DNA from: Armatimonadota bacterium
GTDB lineage: Bacteria > Armatimonadota > Chthonomonadetes > Chthonomonadales > Chthonomonadaceae
Length of the DNA stretch: 29,993 nt
NCBI GenBank assembly: GCA_026392135.1
Contig: JAPLCR010000607.1
Coordinates: forward strand, 1 to 29,993
Reading direction: 5' to 3'
Below the pieces are notes generated by a model. The model was given only the letters and a program-made list of their open reading frames with translations. It had not been told where the DNA came from and did no database searches. Below, piece by piece: positions 7,597 to 15,934 of this stretch; position 1 is the first letter of the stretch; each line of letters begins with the position of its first letter. The position numbers and the translations under genes were made by a program.

Positions 7597-8637
7597 ATGT
7601 CCCAAACCCTATCCACTGTTCGATTAGGCGTGATTGGAGCAGGCTGGTTCGCCTCCCGCCGCCATCTTCCCGACTGCCTCAGAACGCCTACCATTACCCT
7701 CTCTGCTATCAGTAGGCGCGATGCGGAGGCAAGACAAAAAATAGCAGACCACTTCGGGCTAGCACCAGAGCAGACTTTTGCCAACTGGCAAGAGATGCTA
7801 GAGAGTGCCGCACTCGATGCAGTTCTCATTGCCACCCCCCACGCACTTCACTACGAACAGGCGCGTGCTGCCCTCTTGAGGGGGCTTCATGTCCTTGTAG
7901 AAAAGCCGATGGCACTGACATCTAAAGAGGCGTATGAGCTTCTCGACCTCGCCGCGCAACAAAAACGGCTTATATCTACCGCCGTAAACCCACCGTTTTG
8001 GGCGCACTGCCACGCCATACGCAACGCGTTCCGACATGGCACTATAGGAGACCTTGAAACCGCCACAATGTACTGGACGGGTTCCGCCTCCGCCCTCTTC
8101 GGGCGTAGCCCTATGCCCGATTCAATGTCTGGCGTAGTGCGTCCCTCTCTCTATCGGGCAGATGTGGCGTTGAATGGAGGCGGCTATTTCATCGATGGAG
8201 GCTCACACCTTGTCTCACAGCTACTCTGGCTTACCGACCTGAAAGTGAAGCGAGTCAGTGCTATAATGGACACTCTTCCCGCTGATGCGCGTACCGTAGT
8301 CTGCTTTGAGATGGAGAACGGCGCAGTGGTCAGCCTAACCTCAATAGGAGACAGTGCGTTCTCAGAGCGGCGCGTACTTCATATTTTTGGAGCCACAAAG
8401 GGAACGGCAACGGTTCGGGATTTCGATTTCAAAGCAACCATTCAGGTACAAGGGCAAGAAGCCCAGTCTTTTACGGAAGACGATTTGCCCCCCGTCTCCA
8501 CGCCCGTAGCCAACTTCGCTGACGCGATACTTGGGCGCGATAGCCTCTACTCAACGCCCGCGCATGGTGCTTACGTGGTACAGGTGATGGAGGCGATATA
8601 CGAGTCGGCACGCACAGGAAAAACCGTTGATGTCTAG
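7597..8637 (+). CDS. Gfo/Idh/MocA family oxidoreductase
   Basis: This is a 346-residue NAD(P)-dependent dehydrogenase. The Rossmann motif GVIGAGWFASRRHLPDC starts near residue 11, and the catalytic VEKPMALTSKEA segment is near residue 100. The C-terminal domain has GGGYFIDGGSHLVSQLLWLTD. I place the start at ATG 7597 because family similarity begins a few residues later (VRLGVIGAG). An in-frame ATG at 7534 would add 21 residues without family resemblance, but it sits right after the promoter and could be used as a leaderless start. The stop overlaps the next gene's start by 8 nt. The substrate is unknown. Confidence 0.88.
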   Translation: MSQTLSTVRLGVIGAGWFASRRHLPDCLRTPTITLSAISRRDAEARQKIADHFGLAPEQTFANWQEMLESAALDAVLIATPHALHYEQARAALLRGLHVLVEKPMALTSKEAYELLDLAAQQKRLISTAVNPPFWAHCHAIRNAFRHGTIGDLETATMYWTGSASALFGRSPMPDSMSGVVRPSLYRADVALNGGGYFIDGGSHLVSQLLWLTDLKVKRVSAIMDTLPADARTVVCFEMENGAVVSLTSIGDSAFSERRVLHIFGATKGTATVRDFDFKATIQVQGQEAQSFTEDDLPPVSTPVANFADAILGRDSLYSTPAHGAYVVQVMEAIYESARTGKTVDV

Positions 8638-8783
8638 TCGAGAAGCAGGTCGTCAGCGTGTAGAAACTCTAGTAGAGCGCTTTCGTGCGAACTACACAGA
8701 TTACACCCGCCCCTCCTCGCTCTACAACGAGACGCATCTACGAACGGATTTTCTGAATGACCTTTTAGAATCTCTTGGGTGGG

Positions 8784-10172
8784 ATGTTCAGAACAAGAAA
8801 AACGCGCCTGATGTCCAAAAAGCCAGACTATACACTGCGGGTTGGAGGTGAGCGTAAACTTTTCATTGAAGCGAAAAAGCCCTGCGTGTCGGTAATATCC
8901 TCTAAAGATGCCGCTTTTCAATTGCGGAGGTATGGCTGGAACGCGGGTACAGCGGTTTCTGTGCTTACCAATTTCGACAAACTCATAATTTATGACTGTC
9001 GGCTTCGACCACAGTCTGATGATGATGCGAATGTTTCACGTCTAAAGGTCTACTCTTACGAGCAGTTTCTACAACGCTTTGATGAGATATACGACGATTT
9101 ATCATGGGAGTCCATTAACTCAGGTCAATTCGATGCTAGGTTTAGCGTCGCCCAACTACGGAGTGGAACTGAGCCTTTTGATAAGTATTTCTTGAGTCAA
9201 ATTGAACGATGGCGCGAAAGCCTTGCCAATAGCCTTGCACAAACAAACCCAGTATTAGGCGCTGTTGAGTTGGATTTTCTTGTCCAACGCCTTATTAACC
9301 GCATTATCTTTTTGCGTATTTGTGAAGATAGGGAGCGGATATCCTATGAGGCTCTAAAAGCGGTGCAAACCTATGACGACTTGAAGGAGCTTTTTATACA
9401 AGCGGATAGGCGTTATAATTCAGGTCTGTTTGATTTCGTTGAGGATAGCCTTTCCCTAAAAGTTGATGTTAGTAGCGATTTATTGATAGATATTTTCTCC
9501 GAACTGTACTTTCCACGTAGCTCCTACGACTTCTCCGCTGTAGAAACAAATGTGCTTGGGGATATTTATGAGCAGTTCCTTGCACGACAAATAGTCTTGA
9601 GCGATGAGGGTAGCATCCAGTTCGTAGAAAAGCCGGAAATAGGGCAATCGGGCGGTGTCGTCACGACTCCAAAATACATTGTTGACCAGATTATCAATCG
9701 CACACTCCAACCGCTGTGTGAAGGACGCTCTCCAGCTGAGTTATCTACTCTGCGTGTCGCTGATATTGCTTGCGGTTATGGTGTGTTTTTGCTTGCCGCC
9801 TACGAATATCTGGTAGATTATCATTTGGAGTGGTATGTGAACGATGGTATTGAAAAGCACAAATCCCATGTTCTTGACTTCAGAAGTGGGCAAATTCGCC
9901 TACGCCTAGCGGAAAAACAGCGTATCCTCGTCAACAACATTTATGGAGTGGATATTGATATGCAGGCGGTTGAGATTGCCCGATTCAGTCTCATGCTCAA
10001 GACGCTTGAGGGGGAAAACGCCGCGACTATTGACACTCACTTGGCGAACTCAAAGGCGAGGGCATTGCCTAATCTCAATCGTAATGTTCAGTGCGGCAAT
10101 AGTTTGGTAGACAACCATTCGACTGGAGGGACGCATTCCCGCATATCTTTCGCGAAGGGGGATTTGATGTGA
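8784..10172 (+). CDS. Eco57I-like enzyme, middle fragment (nuclease and methylase motif I)
   Basis: This is the open frame carrying the PD-(D/E)xK nuclease core (PDYTLRV then FIEAKK), a helical linker (RDNRI-type segment QRLINRIIFLRICEDRE), the TTPKYIVDQI entry to the methylase, SAM-binding motif I (ADIACGYGVFLLAAYEYL) and IYGVDIDMQAVEIARFSLML. It ends after GNSLVDNH by running out of frame. Possible starts are TTG 8775, ATG 8784 or ATG 8811; none has a convincing RBS, which supports its being an internal part of a longer gene. Base composition is more AT-rich than in the neighbouring metabolic genes, suggesting transfer. Confidence 0.7.
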   Translation: MFRTRKTRLMSKKPDYTLRVGGERKLFIEAKKPCVSVISSKDAAFQLRRYGWNAGTAVSVLTNFDKLIIYDCRLRPQSDDDANVSRLKVYSYEQFLQRFDEIYDDLSWESINSGQFDARFSVAQLRSGTEPFDKYFLSQIERWRESLANSLAQTNPVLGAVELDFLVQRLINRIIFLRICEDRERISYEALKAVQTYDDLKELFIQADRRYNSGLFDFVEDSLSLKVDVSSDLLIDIFSELYFPRSSYDFSAVETNVLGDIYEQFLARQIVLSDEGSIQFVEKPEIGQSGGVVTTPKYIVDQIINRTLQPLCEGRSPAELSTLRVADIACGYGVFLLAAYEYLVDYHLEWYVNDGIEKHKSHVLDFRSGQIRLRLAEKQRILVNNIYGVDIDMQAVEIARFSLMLKTLEGENAATIDTHLANSKARALPNLNRNVQCGNSLVDNHSTGGTHSRISFAKGDLM

Positions 10173-11596
10173 TAGTAGGGAACCCGCCCTACATTCGTAT
10201 CCAGAACATGGTGCGCTATTCTGCACAGGAAGTTGCGTACTACAAAAGCGCCCATTCTCCTTATGAGACGGCTAAAAGCGACAATTTTGATAAGTACACG
10301 CTTTTCATTGAGCGGGGGCTTGAACTATTAAAGCCGCATCGTAGTTTGGGGTATATCGTTCCCCATAAGTTCCTTACTATCAAGGCTGGAACGGCTTTAC
10401 GCCGCCTTCTGGCTCGCCACAAGTGTCTCAAGCAAATTGTCCACTTTGGAGTGCAACAGGTATTTCAAGGAAGAAGCACCTACACTTGCCTTCTGATACT
10501 GGGTGATGACGGGCGAGAACATTTCGATGTGGAGCATATCGCAGATGTTAGCGCTTGGAGATATGGCAATTCAGGGGCAATCCAGCGACAGAAGACAGAT
10601 AATCTGGATGAAGCCCCATGGATATTCGTTTCTCCTCTTATGTACGAACTCTTTGAACGGTGGAGAGGTGCTTACCAAACACAGGCACTTGGCGACATAG
10701 CGGATATTTTTGCTGGCATCCAAACGAGCAGTGACAAAATCTATGTTATTAGAGCGTTACGCGAAACAGCGGAAGGCGTTCACTTTCAAGATGCTATCAG
10801 GGGAGATTGGACTATAGAGCGCGAGATACTGCGTCCTTGTTTCTTGGATGCGTCCTTCGCCCCTTTTAGTGTTCCCGTTCCAGATAGTGACATCATCTTC
10901 CCCTACAAGATAGAGGGTGGTAGGGCAATTCCCTACTCTCCTGATGAGATGCAACGCGATTTCCCCCAATGTTGGGCATATCTCAGTGCTAGTCGTGAGG
11001 AGTTATCACAACGCAGTATGAAACCTACGTATCCAGAGGCATGGTATCGCTATGGTCGCTCACAAAGTTTGACACGGTTTAATGGTTCGCCTAAACTCGT
11101 ATGGCAGGTGCTTACTACCGAACCTCGCTATGCTTACGACAATGAGAATATCGTTTTTACGGGCGGGGGTAATGGCCCTTATTACGCTTTGGTTCCGAAA
11201 ACGGGAAATCAGATGTCGCTACACTATCTGCAAGCCATCCTGTCCCACCCATTAGTGGAACTCATGGTGCGCGTCCGTTCCAGCGTCTTTAGAGGAGGGT
11301 ATGTATCACATGGGAAGCAATTTATCGCGAATATACCAATCCGAACTCTCGACTTTTCTATATCGGAAGATAGGATGGCGCATGATGAGATAGTTGCATT
11401 GGTTCATCGCCTCATAGAAACGAATACCCGAATAGTTACCGCCAGTACGCCTCACTCGAAAACACCGCTTACTCGCGAATATACAGTTCTACTTCGTGAA
11501 CTACAAAGCAAAGTTGGGCGATTGCATGAAGTTGCGGGTAGCGACCTTGAGTTATTAATCGAGATAACTACGACAGAAAACCACGAGAACCAGTAA
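10169..11596 (+). CDS. Eco57I-like enzyme, C-terminal fragment (motif IV and target recognition)
   Basis: This 475-residue open frame begins at the catalytic loop GNPPYIRIQ, the N6-adenine methylase motif IV that flips and methylates adenine. It continues through LGYIVPHKFL and VFQGRSTYTCLLIL to a C-terminal part that would recognise the DNA target (NGPYYALVPK, VFRGGYVSHGKQFIANIPI). A GTG at 10169 can be called as start, but the frame is open upstream to 10103 with conserved residues, so the true N-terminus lies in the previous fragment. The stop overlaps the next gene as TAATG. Confidence 0.75.
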   Translation: MIVGNPPYIRIQNMVRYSAQEVAYYKSAHSPYETAKSDNFDKYTLFIERGLELLKPHRSLGYIVPHKFLTIKAGTALRRLLARHKCLKQIVHFGVQQVFQGRSTYTCLLILGDDGREHFDVEHIADVSAWRYGNSGAIQRQKTDNLDEAPWIFVSPLMYELFERWRGAYQTQALGDIADIFAGIQTSSDKIYVIRALRETAEGVHFQDAIRGDWTIEREILRPCFLDASFAPFSVPVPDSDIIFPYKIEGGRAIPYSPDEMQRDFPQCWAYLSASREELSQRSMKPTYPEAWYRYGRSQSLTRFNGSPKLVWQVLTTEPRYAYDNENIVFTGGGNGPYYALVPKTGNQMSLHYLQAILSHPLVELMVRVRSSVFRGGYVSHGKQFIANIPIRTLDFSISEDRMAHDEIVALVHRLIETNTRIVTASTPHSKTPLTREYTVLLRELQSKVGRLHEVAGSDLELLIEITTTENHENQ

Positions 11597-13275
11597 TGAA
11601 ACCAACGCTTTCCGATAAAAAACTTAGAGGAGGTTACTATACTCCGCCTATCATTGCCGCCTTCCTAGCGAAATGGGCTATTCGTTCCTCTGGAGACCAT
11701 GTGCTTGAACCGAGTTGTGGCGATGGGAATTTGCTTGTGGCGGCAAGTGCTACCTTGCGTGAGCGTGGAGCGACGTACCCAAATATCGCTCGCCTCCTGC
11801 ATGGCGTGGAGTTCGATAAGGAGGAAGCCTGTAAAGCGACGAAGCGTCTTGAGGATGCAGGAATCCCCAAGGCGGCGAACCAGATACATAATGGGGATTT
11901 TTTCGCCTACTGCCAATCCTGCCTGTTTGATGAACGCTTGCTGAATACAGTGACTCGCTCAGGTCGCTCTTTCGATGCTATTATTGGTAATCCACCGTTT
12001 ATACGCTATCAAAACTTTCCAGAGACGCAACGCACAATCGCGTGTGAACTGATGAGAGGGGCAGGGTTACACCCTAATCGCCTAACGAACTCATGGGTTC
12101 CATTTCTTATAGCCTCAACGCTACTACTGAAAGATTCTGGTCGCCTCGCGATGGTAATTCCGGCGGAACTGTTTCAAGTAAGTTATGCTGCGGAGATACG
12201 TCTATTTCTTAGTAACTTTTATCATCAGATTACTATCCTAACCTTTAGGAAACTCGTTTTCAAGGACATACAGCAGGAGATAGTGCTAATACTGTGTGAA
12301 CGCGAAAAAAAAGGAGAGGCTGGCATCCGTGTTATTGAGTTGGAGGATTGTCACGCCCTAAAGAATTGGGAAACCTCTTCCGTTTTGGAATCCGATGTAA
12401 AGCCTCTGGATCATACACGCGAAAAATGGACGCAATACTTTCTCGACCAAAGCGAAATAGAACTACTGAGAACTCTTCGTTGCCATCCGAAAGTCGTTCG
12501 CTCTGGATCGGTGATTGATGTGGATGTGGGGATTGTGACTGGAGAAAACAGTTTCTTTGTACTCAGTGAAGAGAAGGTATCTCAAAAGGAGATTGGAGAC
12601 TTAACGCACCCTGTCGTAACTCGTTCAAATCACCTAGAAGGGGCGGTTTTCACTGAGACTGACTGGTGTGAAAATGTAAAAAAACAGTACCCTACCTTCT
12701 TATTTAGACCTGCTGATATAGACGCGAAGGAGTTGCCAATCTCTGTTCAAAGTTTTCTGCAAGAAGGAGAGGAGGCAGGGATAAACACAGGGTACAAATG
12801 CCGCATTCGTAAACGCTGGTATGTAGTGCCGTCCATTTGGACTCCCGATGCCTTTATGTTACGCCAAGTGCATAGTTATCCAAAATTAATATTGAACCAT
12901 TCAGGGGCGACTTGCACCGACACAATTCACCGTGTGCGATTCCGAGACAATGCCAACTGCAAGAACGTCGTCGCGGCATTCCTTAACTCGCTTACCTTTG
13001 CATTTTCAGAGGTGACAGGGCGTAGTTATGGGGGTGGGGTGCTTACATTTGAACCGAGCGAAGCGGAAGATTTACCTATTCCGTTAGCGATGGCGGAACG
13101 CCTTGACATAAATCATCTAGACGCTCTTCTCCGTGCAAAAGAGATAGAGAAAGTTCTGGATATTACCGATAAAACGCTTCTTTGTGAAGGGCTGGGGCTT
13201 ACTCAGAAGGAAGCGTCTATCCTCCGGGGTATCTGGGCGAAAATGAGGAGCCGGCGAATATACCGCAAACGCTAA
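11596..13275 (+). CDS. N6-adenine DNA methyltransferase, separate modification enzyme
   Basis: This is a 559-residue class I SAM-dependent DNA adenine methylase of the TaqI/Eco57I group. GGYYTPP at residues 12-18 is motif X, VLEPSCGDGNLL at 36-47 is motif I, and IIGNPPFIRYQ carries motif IV with N132-P-P-F135. The C-terminal half (SYGGGVLTFEPSEAEDLPIP) fits target recognition. Eco57I-type systems pair a bifunctional enzyme of about 1,000 residues with a separate methylase of about 540 residues, and this pair matches that plan. Its start overlaps the previous stop by 1 nt (TAATG), so translation is coupled. This gene is intact, so it could continue to protect DNA even if the fused enzyme is dead. 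Confidence 0.88.
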   Translation: MKPTLSDKKLRGGYYTPPIIAAFLAKWAIRSSGDHVLEPSCGDGNLLVAASATLRERGATYPNIARLLHGVEFDKEEACKATKRLEDAGIPKAANQIHNGDFFAYCQSCLFDERLLNTVTRSGRSFDAIIGNPPFIRYQNFPETQRTIACELMRGAGLHPNRLTNSWVPFLIASTLLLKDSGRLAMVIPAELFQVSYAAEIRLFLSNFYHQITILTFRKLVFKDIQQEIVLILCEREKKGEAGIRVIELEDCHALKNWETSSVLESDVKPLDHTREKWTQYFLDQSEIELLRTLRCHPKVVRSGSVIDVDVGIVTGENSFFVLSEEKVSQKEIGDLTHPVVTRSNHLEGAVFTETDWCENVKKQYPTFLFRPADIDAKELPISVQSFLQEGEEAGINTGYKCRIRKRWYVVPSIWTPDAFMLRQVHSYPKLILNHSGATCTDTIHRVRFRDNANCKNVVAAFLNSLTFAFSEVTGRSYGGGVLTFEPSEAEDLPIPLAMAERLDINHLDALLRAKEIEKVLDITDKTLLCEGLGLTQKEASILRGIWAKMRSRRIYRKR

Positions 13276-13288
13276 AACAGCGTTTGCG
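13264..13288 (+). terminator. Hairpin at the end of the restriction-modification operon
   Basis: CGCAAACGCT and AGCGTTTGCG form a perfect 10-bp stem with loop AAAAC. The stop codon of the methylase lies at the loop edge. No T-run follows, so it may be a weak terminator or a 3' stabilising hairpin instead. Confidence 0.5.
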
Positions 13289-13325
13289 CTGTACTGCCGT
13301 TAGCGTAACCGATAGGAGAGAGACC

Positions 13326-15599
13326 ATGACCATCACAAAAACACATCACTATTCAACCCCGCGACGCATAGCTAAGTGGTTTGCCCTCCCTGTGCTACTG
13401 CTCACGCGCCCCGCCTTCGCACAAGAAAAAGCCCCTGCGAACGCCGTTCCAGACCCACGCCCTGCCCACGCCTACGGGCACTCTGCACTAGGAGGGGCTT
13501 TCGACGACATTGCCCGCGAAAAAGCCTACCTTATGCGCGGAATGCCAAAAATCGTCTTCCCGATAACCACAACTAGCCGAGAGGCGCAACGCTTCTTCGA
13601 GCAAGGGGTGGGGCAGTTGCACGGCTACTGGTACCTCGAAGCACAACGCTCCTTCCGTAAAGTCGTCGCGCTAGACCCGCAGTGCGCGATGGGCTACTGG
13701 GGTATCGCCATGACCCGCTTTGGAAACGACTCACTGGTAAAGGACACACTCACACTTGCCATGCGGCATCTGAATAGAGTCAGCGCACGAGAGAAGGTGT
13801 GGCTCCAGTCTGTCTACGATTTCCACACCGCCGGTTCCAAAATGCCCGACCGCGAAAAGACCCGCAAAGCCAACTACCTCCGTGAGCTGCATAGCCTTGT
13901 CGATCAGTATCCTGACGATATAGAGGCGAAGGCATTTCTCGCGCACGCGCTATTGGATTGGCGCAACGCCGAGCCAAACCAGACCCGCGAAACGACGGAC
14001 GCACTGATGAAGCAGGTGCTGGCGGTCAATCCCTCGCACCCCATTCACCACTACCGTATTCATCTCTGGGACTCCTCCGTAGAAGATAGAAAGAAAGCAC
14101 TCGATTCGGCAGGGTTGTGTGGGCTTTCTGGTGTCGGTATAGCCCACTTGTGGCATATGCAGGGGCACATCTTCTCTGGTATACGCCAATACCGCGAAGC
14201 AGTCTTCGCACAAGAAGCGGCGGTCAGGGTAGATAACCACTACCTGATGACAGATAAACTCATCCCCGACCAGATACACAACTACGCCCACAACAGTCAA
14301 TGGCTAACCGAAAATCTCGGCTACATAGGGCGCGTTCACGACGCTATCGAACTTGCCAAAAACATGATAGAGTTGCCGCGCCATCCCCGCTACAATAATG
14401 TCGAATCCTTTAGCGGAAGTGCCTACTACGGGCATCTACGCCTCATCGAGACCCTCTACAACCATGAACTATGGCAGGAAGTAGCTACTTTGAACGCGCA
14501 GGGGTATCTCGAAGAGGGCAAAACACCCGCTCAAAAGGCAGAGCGGCTACAACTCCTTGCAATCGCCTCCTTCGGTATGGAAAACACGACGGCAGGGCAA
14601 CAGTATCTAAACGAATTGGAAGCACTCCGCGAAGCGAAACCCGATAATGCCGAACTCGCCAAATCTATTGCGGAGGTGCGCGGCTATAAAGCACTCTACG
14701 CAAAAGACACTGCCGAAGCGAAAAAGCAGTTCGCCTCCGCCAAATCGATGCCCAAATGCCGCTCTGCCCGTGTGAACCTCGCTTTAGGTGAGATGGTAGA
14801 GGCGGAGAAGTTAGCACGGGAGGCGATGTCGCAGGATGACAATCAGGTAGAGCGTTTCGCAACGCTCATCGAAGTGCTGTATCGTGTGGGAAAACGAGAC
14901 GAGGCGAAAACCTATTTCCAGAAACTGAGAAAAGCGGCTTCCGATGCAGACATTGAGGCTCCCCTCTTGGTAAAGATGGCTCCCATTGCAAAAGAGTTCG
15001 GCTATCCAACAGACTGGCGCATAAAAGCGGTAGACACCGCAGAGCATCAGCAACTTATGGCACGACTAGGCTCTTTTCGCTGGGAACCTTCCACCGCACC
15101 AAATATTACTCTGCAAGACAGCAATCTCCGAAAAGTCAACCTGTCTGACTACCGCAAGCAGGGAAAACCTCTCGTGGTGGTCTTCTACCTCGGAAATGGG
15201 TGCGAACACTGCATGACGCAACTGAGTGCCTTTGTGCCGCTAGCCGCCGAGTTTGAGAAAGCCGGTATCTCTCTCGTCGCAGTGAATTCGGAAGGGCAAC
15301 AAGGGATGCCCAAACTCATGTCCAACCTTGGAGCAAAGCCGGTATTTCCGTTCCCCACGCTCGCCGACGCAAGCAAGAGGTCTTTCAAAGCGTTTCGTGC
15401 CTATGACGACTTCGAGAAGACTCCCCTACACGGGCTTTTCTTGATAGATGGAGCGGGGAAAGTGCGCTGGCAAGAGATTCGCTTCGAGCCGTTCCAAGAT
15501 GTCAAGTTCCTCCTGACGGAAGCCAAAAGGCTACTTGCCAGACCCGCGCCTCTCGCTGAAAACGCGCAGAAACAGGGGCAGACGGAACAGAGTTTGTGA
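13326..15599 (+). CDS. Exported TPR protein with C-terminal redoxin (AhpC/TSA-like) domain
   Basis: This is a 757-residue exported protein. ATG 13326 is chosen because AGGAGAG lies 7 nt upstream and a signal peptide follows immediately (PRRIAKWFALPVLLLTRPAFA, cleavage near residue 32). An upstream in-frame TTG has no such support. The central part has TPR-like helices starting with RFFEQGVGQLHGYWYLEAQRSFRKVVALDPQCAMGYWGIAM, a recognised tetratricopeptide pattern. The last roughly 150 residues form a thioredoxin-fold redoxin: PNITLQDSNLRKVNLSDYRKQGKPLVVVFYLGNGCEHC with Cys626-x-x-Cys629, then AAEFEKAGISLVAVN. The Cys pair suggests thiol redox or peroxide chemistry in the envelope. The role is unproven. 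Confidence 0.82.
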   Translation: MTITKTHHYSTPRRIAKWFALPVLLLTRPAFAQEKAPANAVPDPRPAHAYGHSALGGAFDDIAREKAYLMRGMPKIVFPITTTSREAQRFFEQGVGQLHGYWYLEAQRSFRKVVALDPQCAMGYWGIAMTRFGNDSLVKDTLTLAMRHLNRVSAREKVWLQSVYDFHTAGSKMPDREKTRKANYLRELHSLVDQYPDDIEAKAFLAHALLDWRNAEPNQTRETTDALMKQVLAVNPSHPIHHYRIHLWDSSVEDRKKALDSAGLCGLSGVGIAHLWHMQGHIFSGIRQYREAVFAQEAAVRVDNHYLMTDKLIPDQIHNYAHNSQWLTENLGYIGRVHDAIELAKNMIELPRHPRYNNVESFSGSAYYGHLRLIETLYNHELWQEVATLNAQGYLEEGKTPAQKAERLQLLAIASFGMENTTAGQQYLNELEALREAKPDNAELAKSIAEVRGYKALYAKDTAEAKKQFASAKSMPKCRSARVNLALGEMVEAEKLAREAMSQDDNQVERFATLIEVLYRVGKRDEAKTYFQKLRKAASDADIEAPLLVKMAPIAKEFGYPTDWRIKAVDTAEHQQLMARLGSFRWEPSTAPNITLQDSNLRKVNLSDYRKQGKPLVVVFYLGNGCEHCMTQLSAFVPLAAEFEKAGISLVAVNSEGQQGMPKLMSNLGAKPVFPFPTLADASKRSFKAFRAYDDFEKTPLHGLFLIDGAGKVRWQEIRFEPFQDVKFLLTEAKRLLARPAPLAENAQKQGQTEQSL

Positions 15600-15616
15600 G
15601 GAGCAAACCTCTCTCC

Positions 15617-15920
15617 TAACTACTCAGCCCTCACTCTGCCCTGCGCTCATTGGGGTATGTATGGGAGAGGTTTGAGATATGGGAGGCTTACTAGTACCGT
15701 CCCTCATTCCGTCCTGCGGACACCTTTCTCCCGATTCGGGAGAAAGGCTTGACCTATAGGCAGTTCTGTATAGCGATACACTTTTTTGAATACAGAAGTC
15801 GTACATACCCCAGTCAGCCTGCCCTACGGGCATCCCTCTCCCCGAAATGGAGAGAGCAGGGAGAAGGACTTGTCTGCAAGGTGATTCTGCTTTTCTCTAT
15901 GAGATAAGCCCTAGTAGTTA
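15617..15920. mobile_element. MITE-like element, copy 3, interrupted by a second element
   Basis: The left end TAACTACTCAGCCCT (15617-15631) and right end AAGCCCTAGTAGTTA (to 15920) match copies 1 and 2. The right part also shares ATGAGATAAGCC and GGTGATTCTGC-type sequence with copy 1. The interior is expanded to 304 bp by the nested element at 15651-15812. Together they fill nearly all of the 335-bp gap 15600-15934, which contains no gene. The right end lies 14 bp before the next start codon. Confidence 0.55.
15651..15812. mobile_element. Nested inverted-repeat element inside MITE copy 3
   Basis: Perfect 11-bp ends TGGGGTATGTA (15651-15661) and TACATACCCCA (15802-15812) bound a 162-bp segment. 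Its core (CATTCCGTCCTGCGGACACC, then TTTCTCCCGATTCGGGAGAAA) is the same subfamily as the element at 24444-24639. The host element reads GCCCTGCG just left and GCCCTACGGG just right of it, as expected for an insertion that duplicated or disrupted that motif. Confidence 0.5.
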
Positions 15921-15934
15921 TAAAGGAATATAGT

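Larger units (their letters stand above)
8630..11596 (+). pseudogene. Eco57I-like fused nuclease-methyltransferase, frameshifted twice
   Basis: Read across two frameshifts, this encodes about 988 residues, close to the roughly 1,000-residue bifunctional Eco57I type IIG enzyme. Residues 1 to about 62 (ETHLRTDFLNDLLESLGWDV) are in the same frame as the C-terminal part. Between about 8798 and 10110 the coding lies one frame away. The nuclease motif PD-x(n)-EAK (KPDYTLRV to FIEAKKP) lies just after the first shift, methylase motif I is DIACGYGVF near residue 378, and motif IV NPPY is near 518-521. Removing one A from either A5 run (8798-8802 or 8817-8821) repairs the first shift. Adding one base near 10103-10117 repairs the second and gives FDWRDAFPHIFREGGFDVIV before NPPY, the expected family pattern. 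This is either a real inactivation or two sequence errors. Confidence 0.75.

Noticed and set aside
8798..8821. Phase-variable homopolymer controlling the restriction enzyme
   Set aside because: The A-runs are only five bases long, short for classical phase variation. It is kept only as one explanation of the frameshift.
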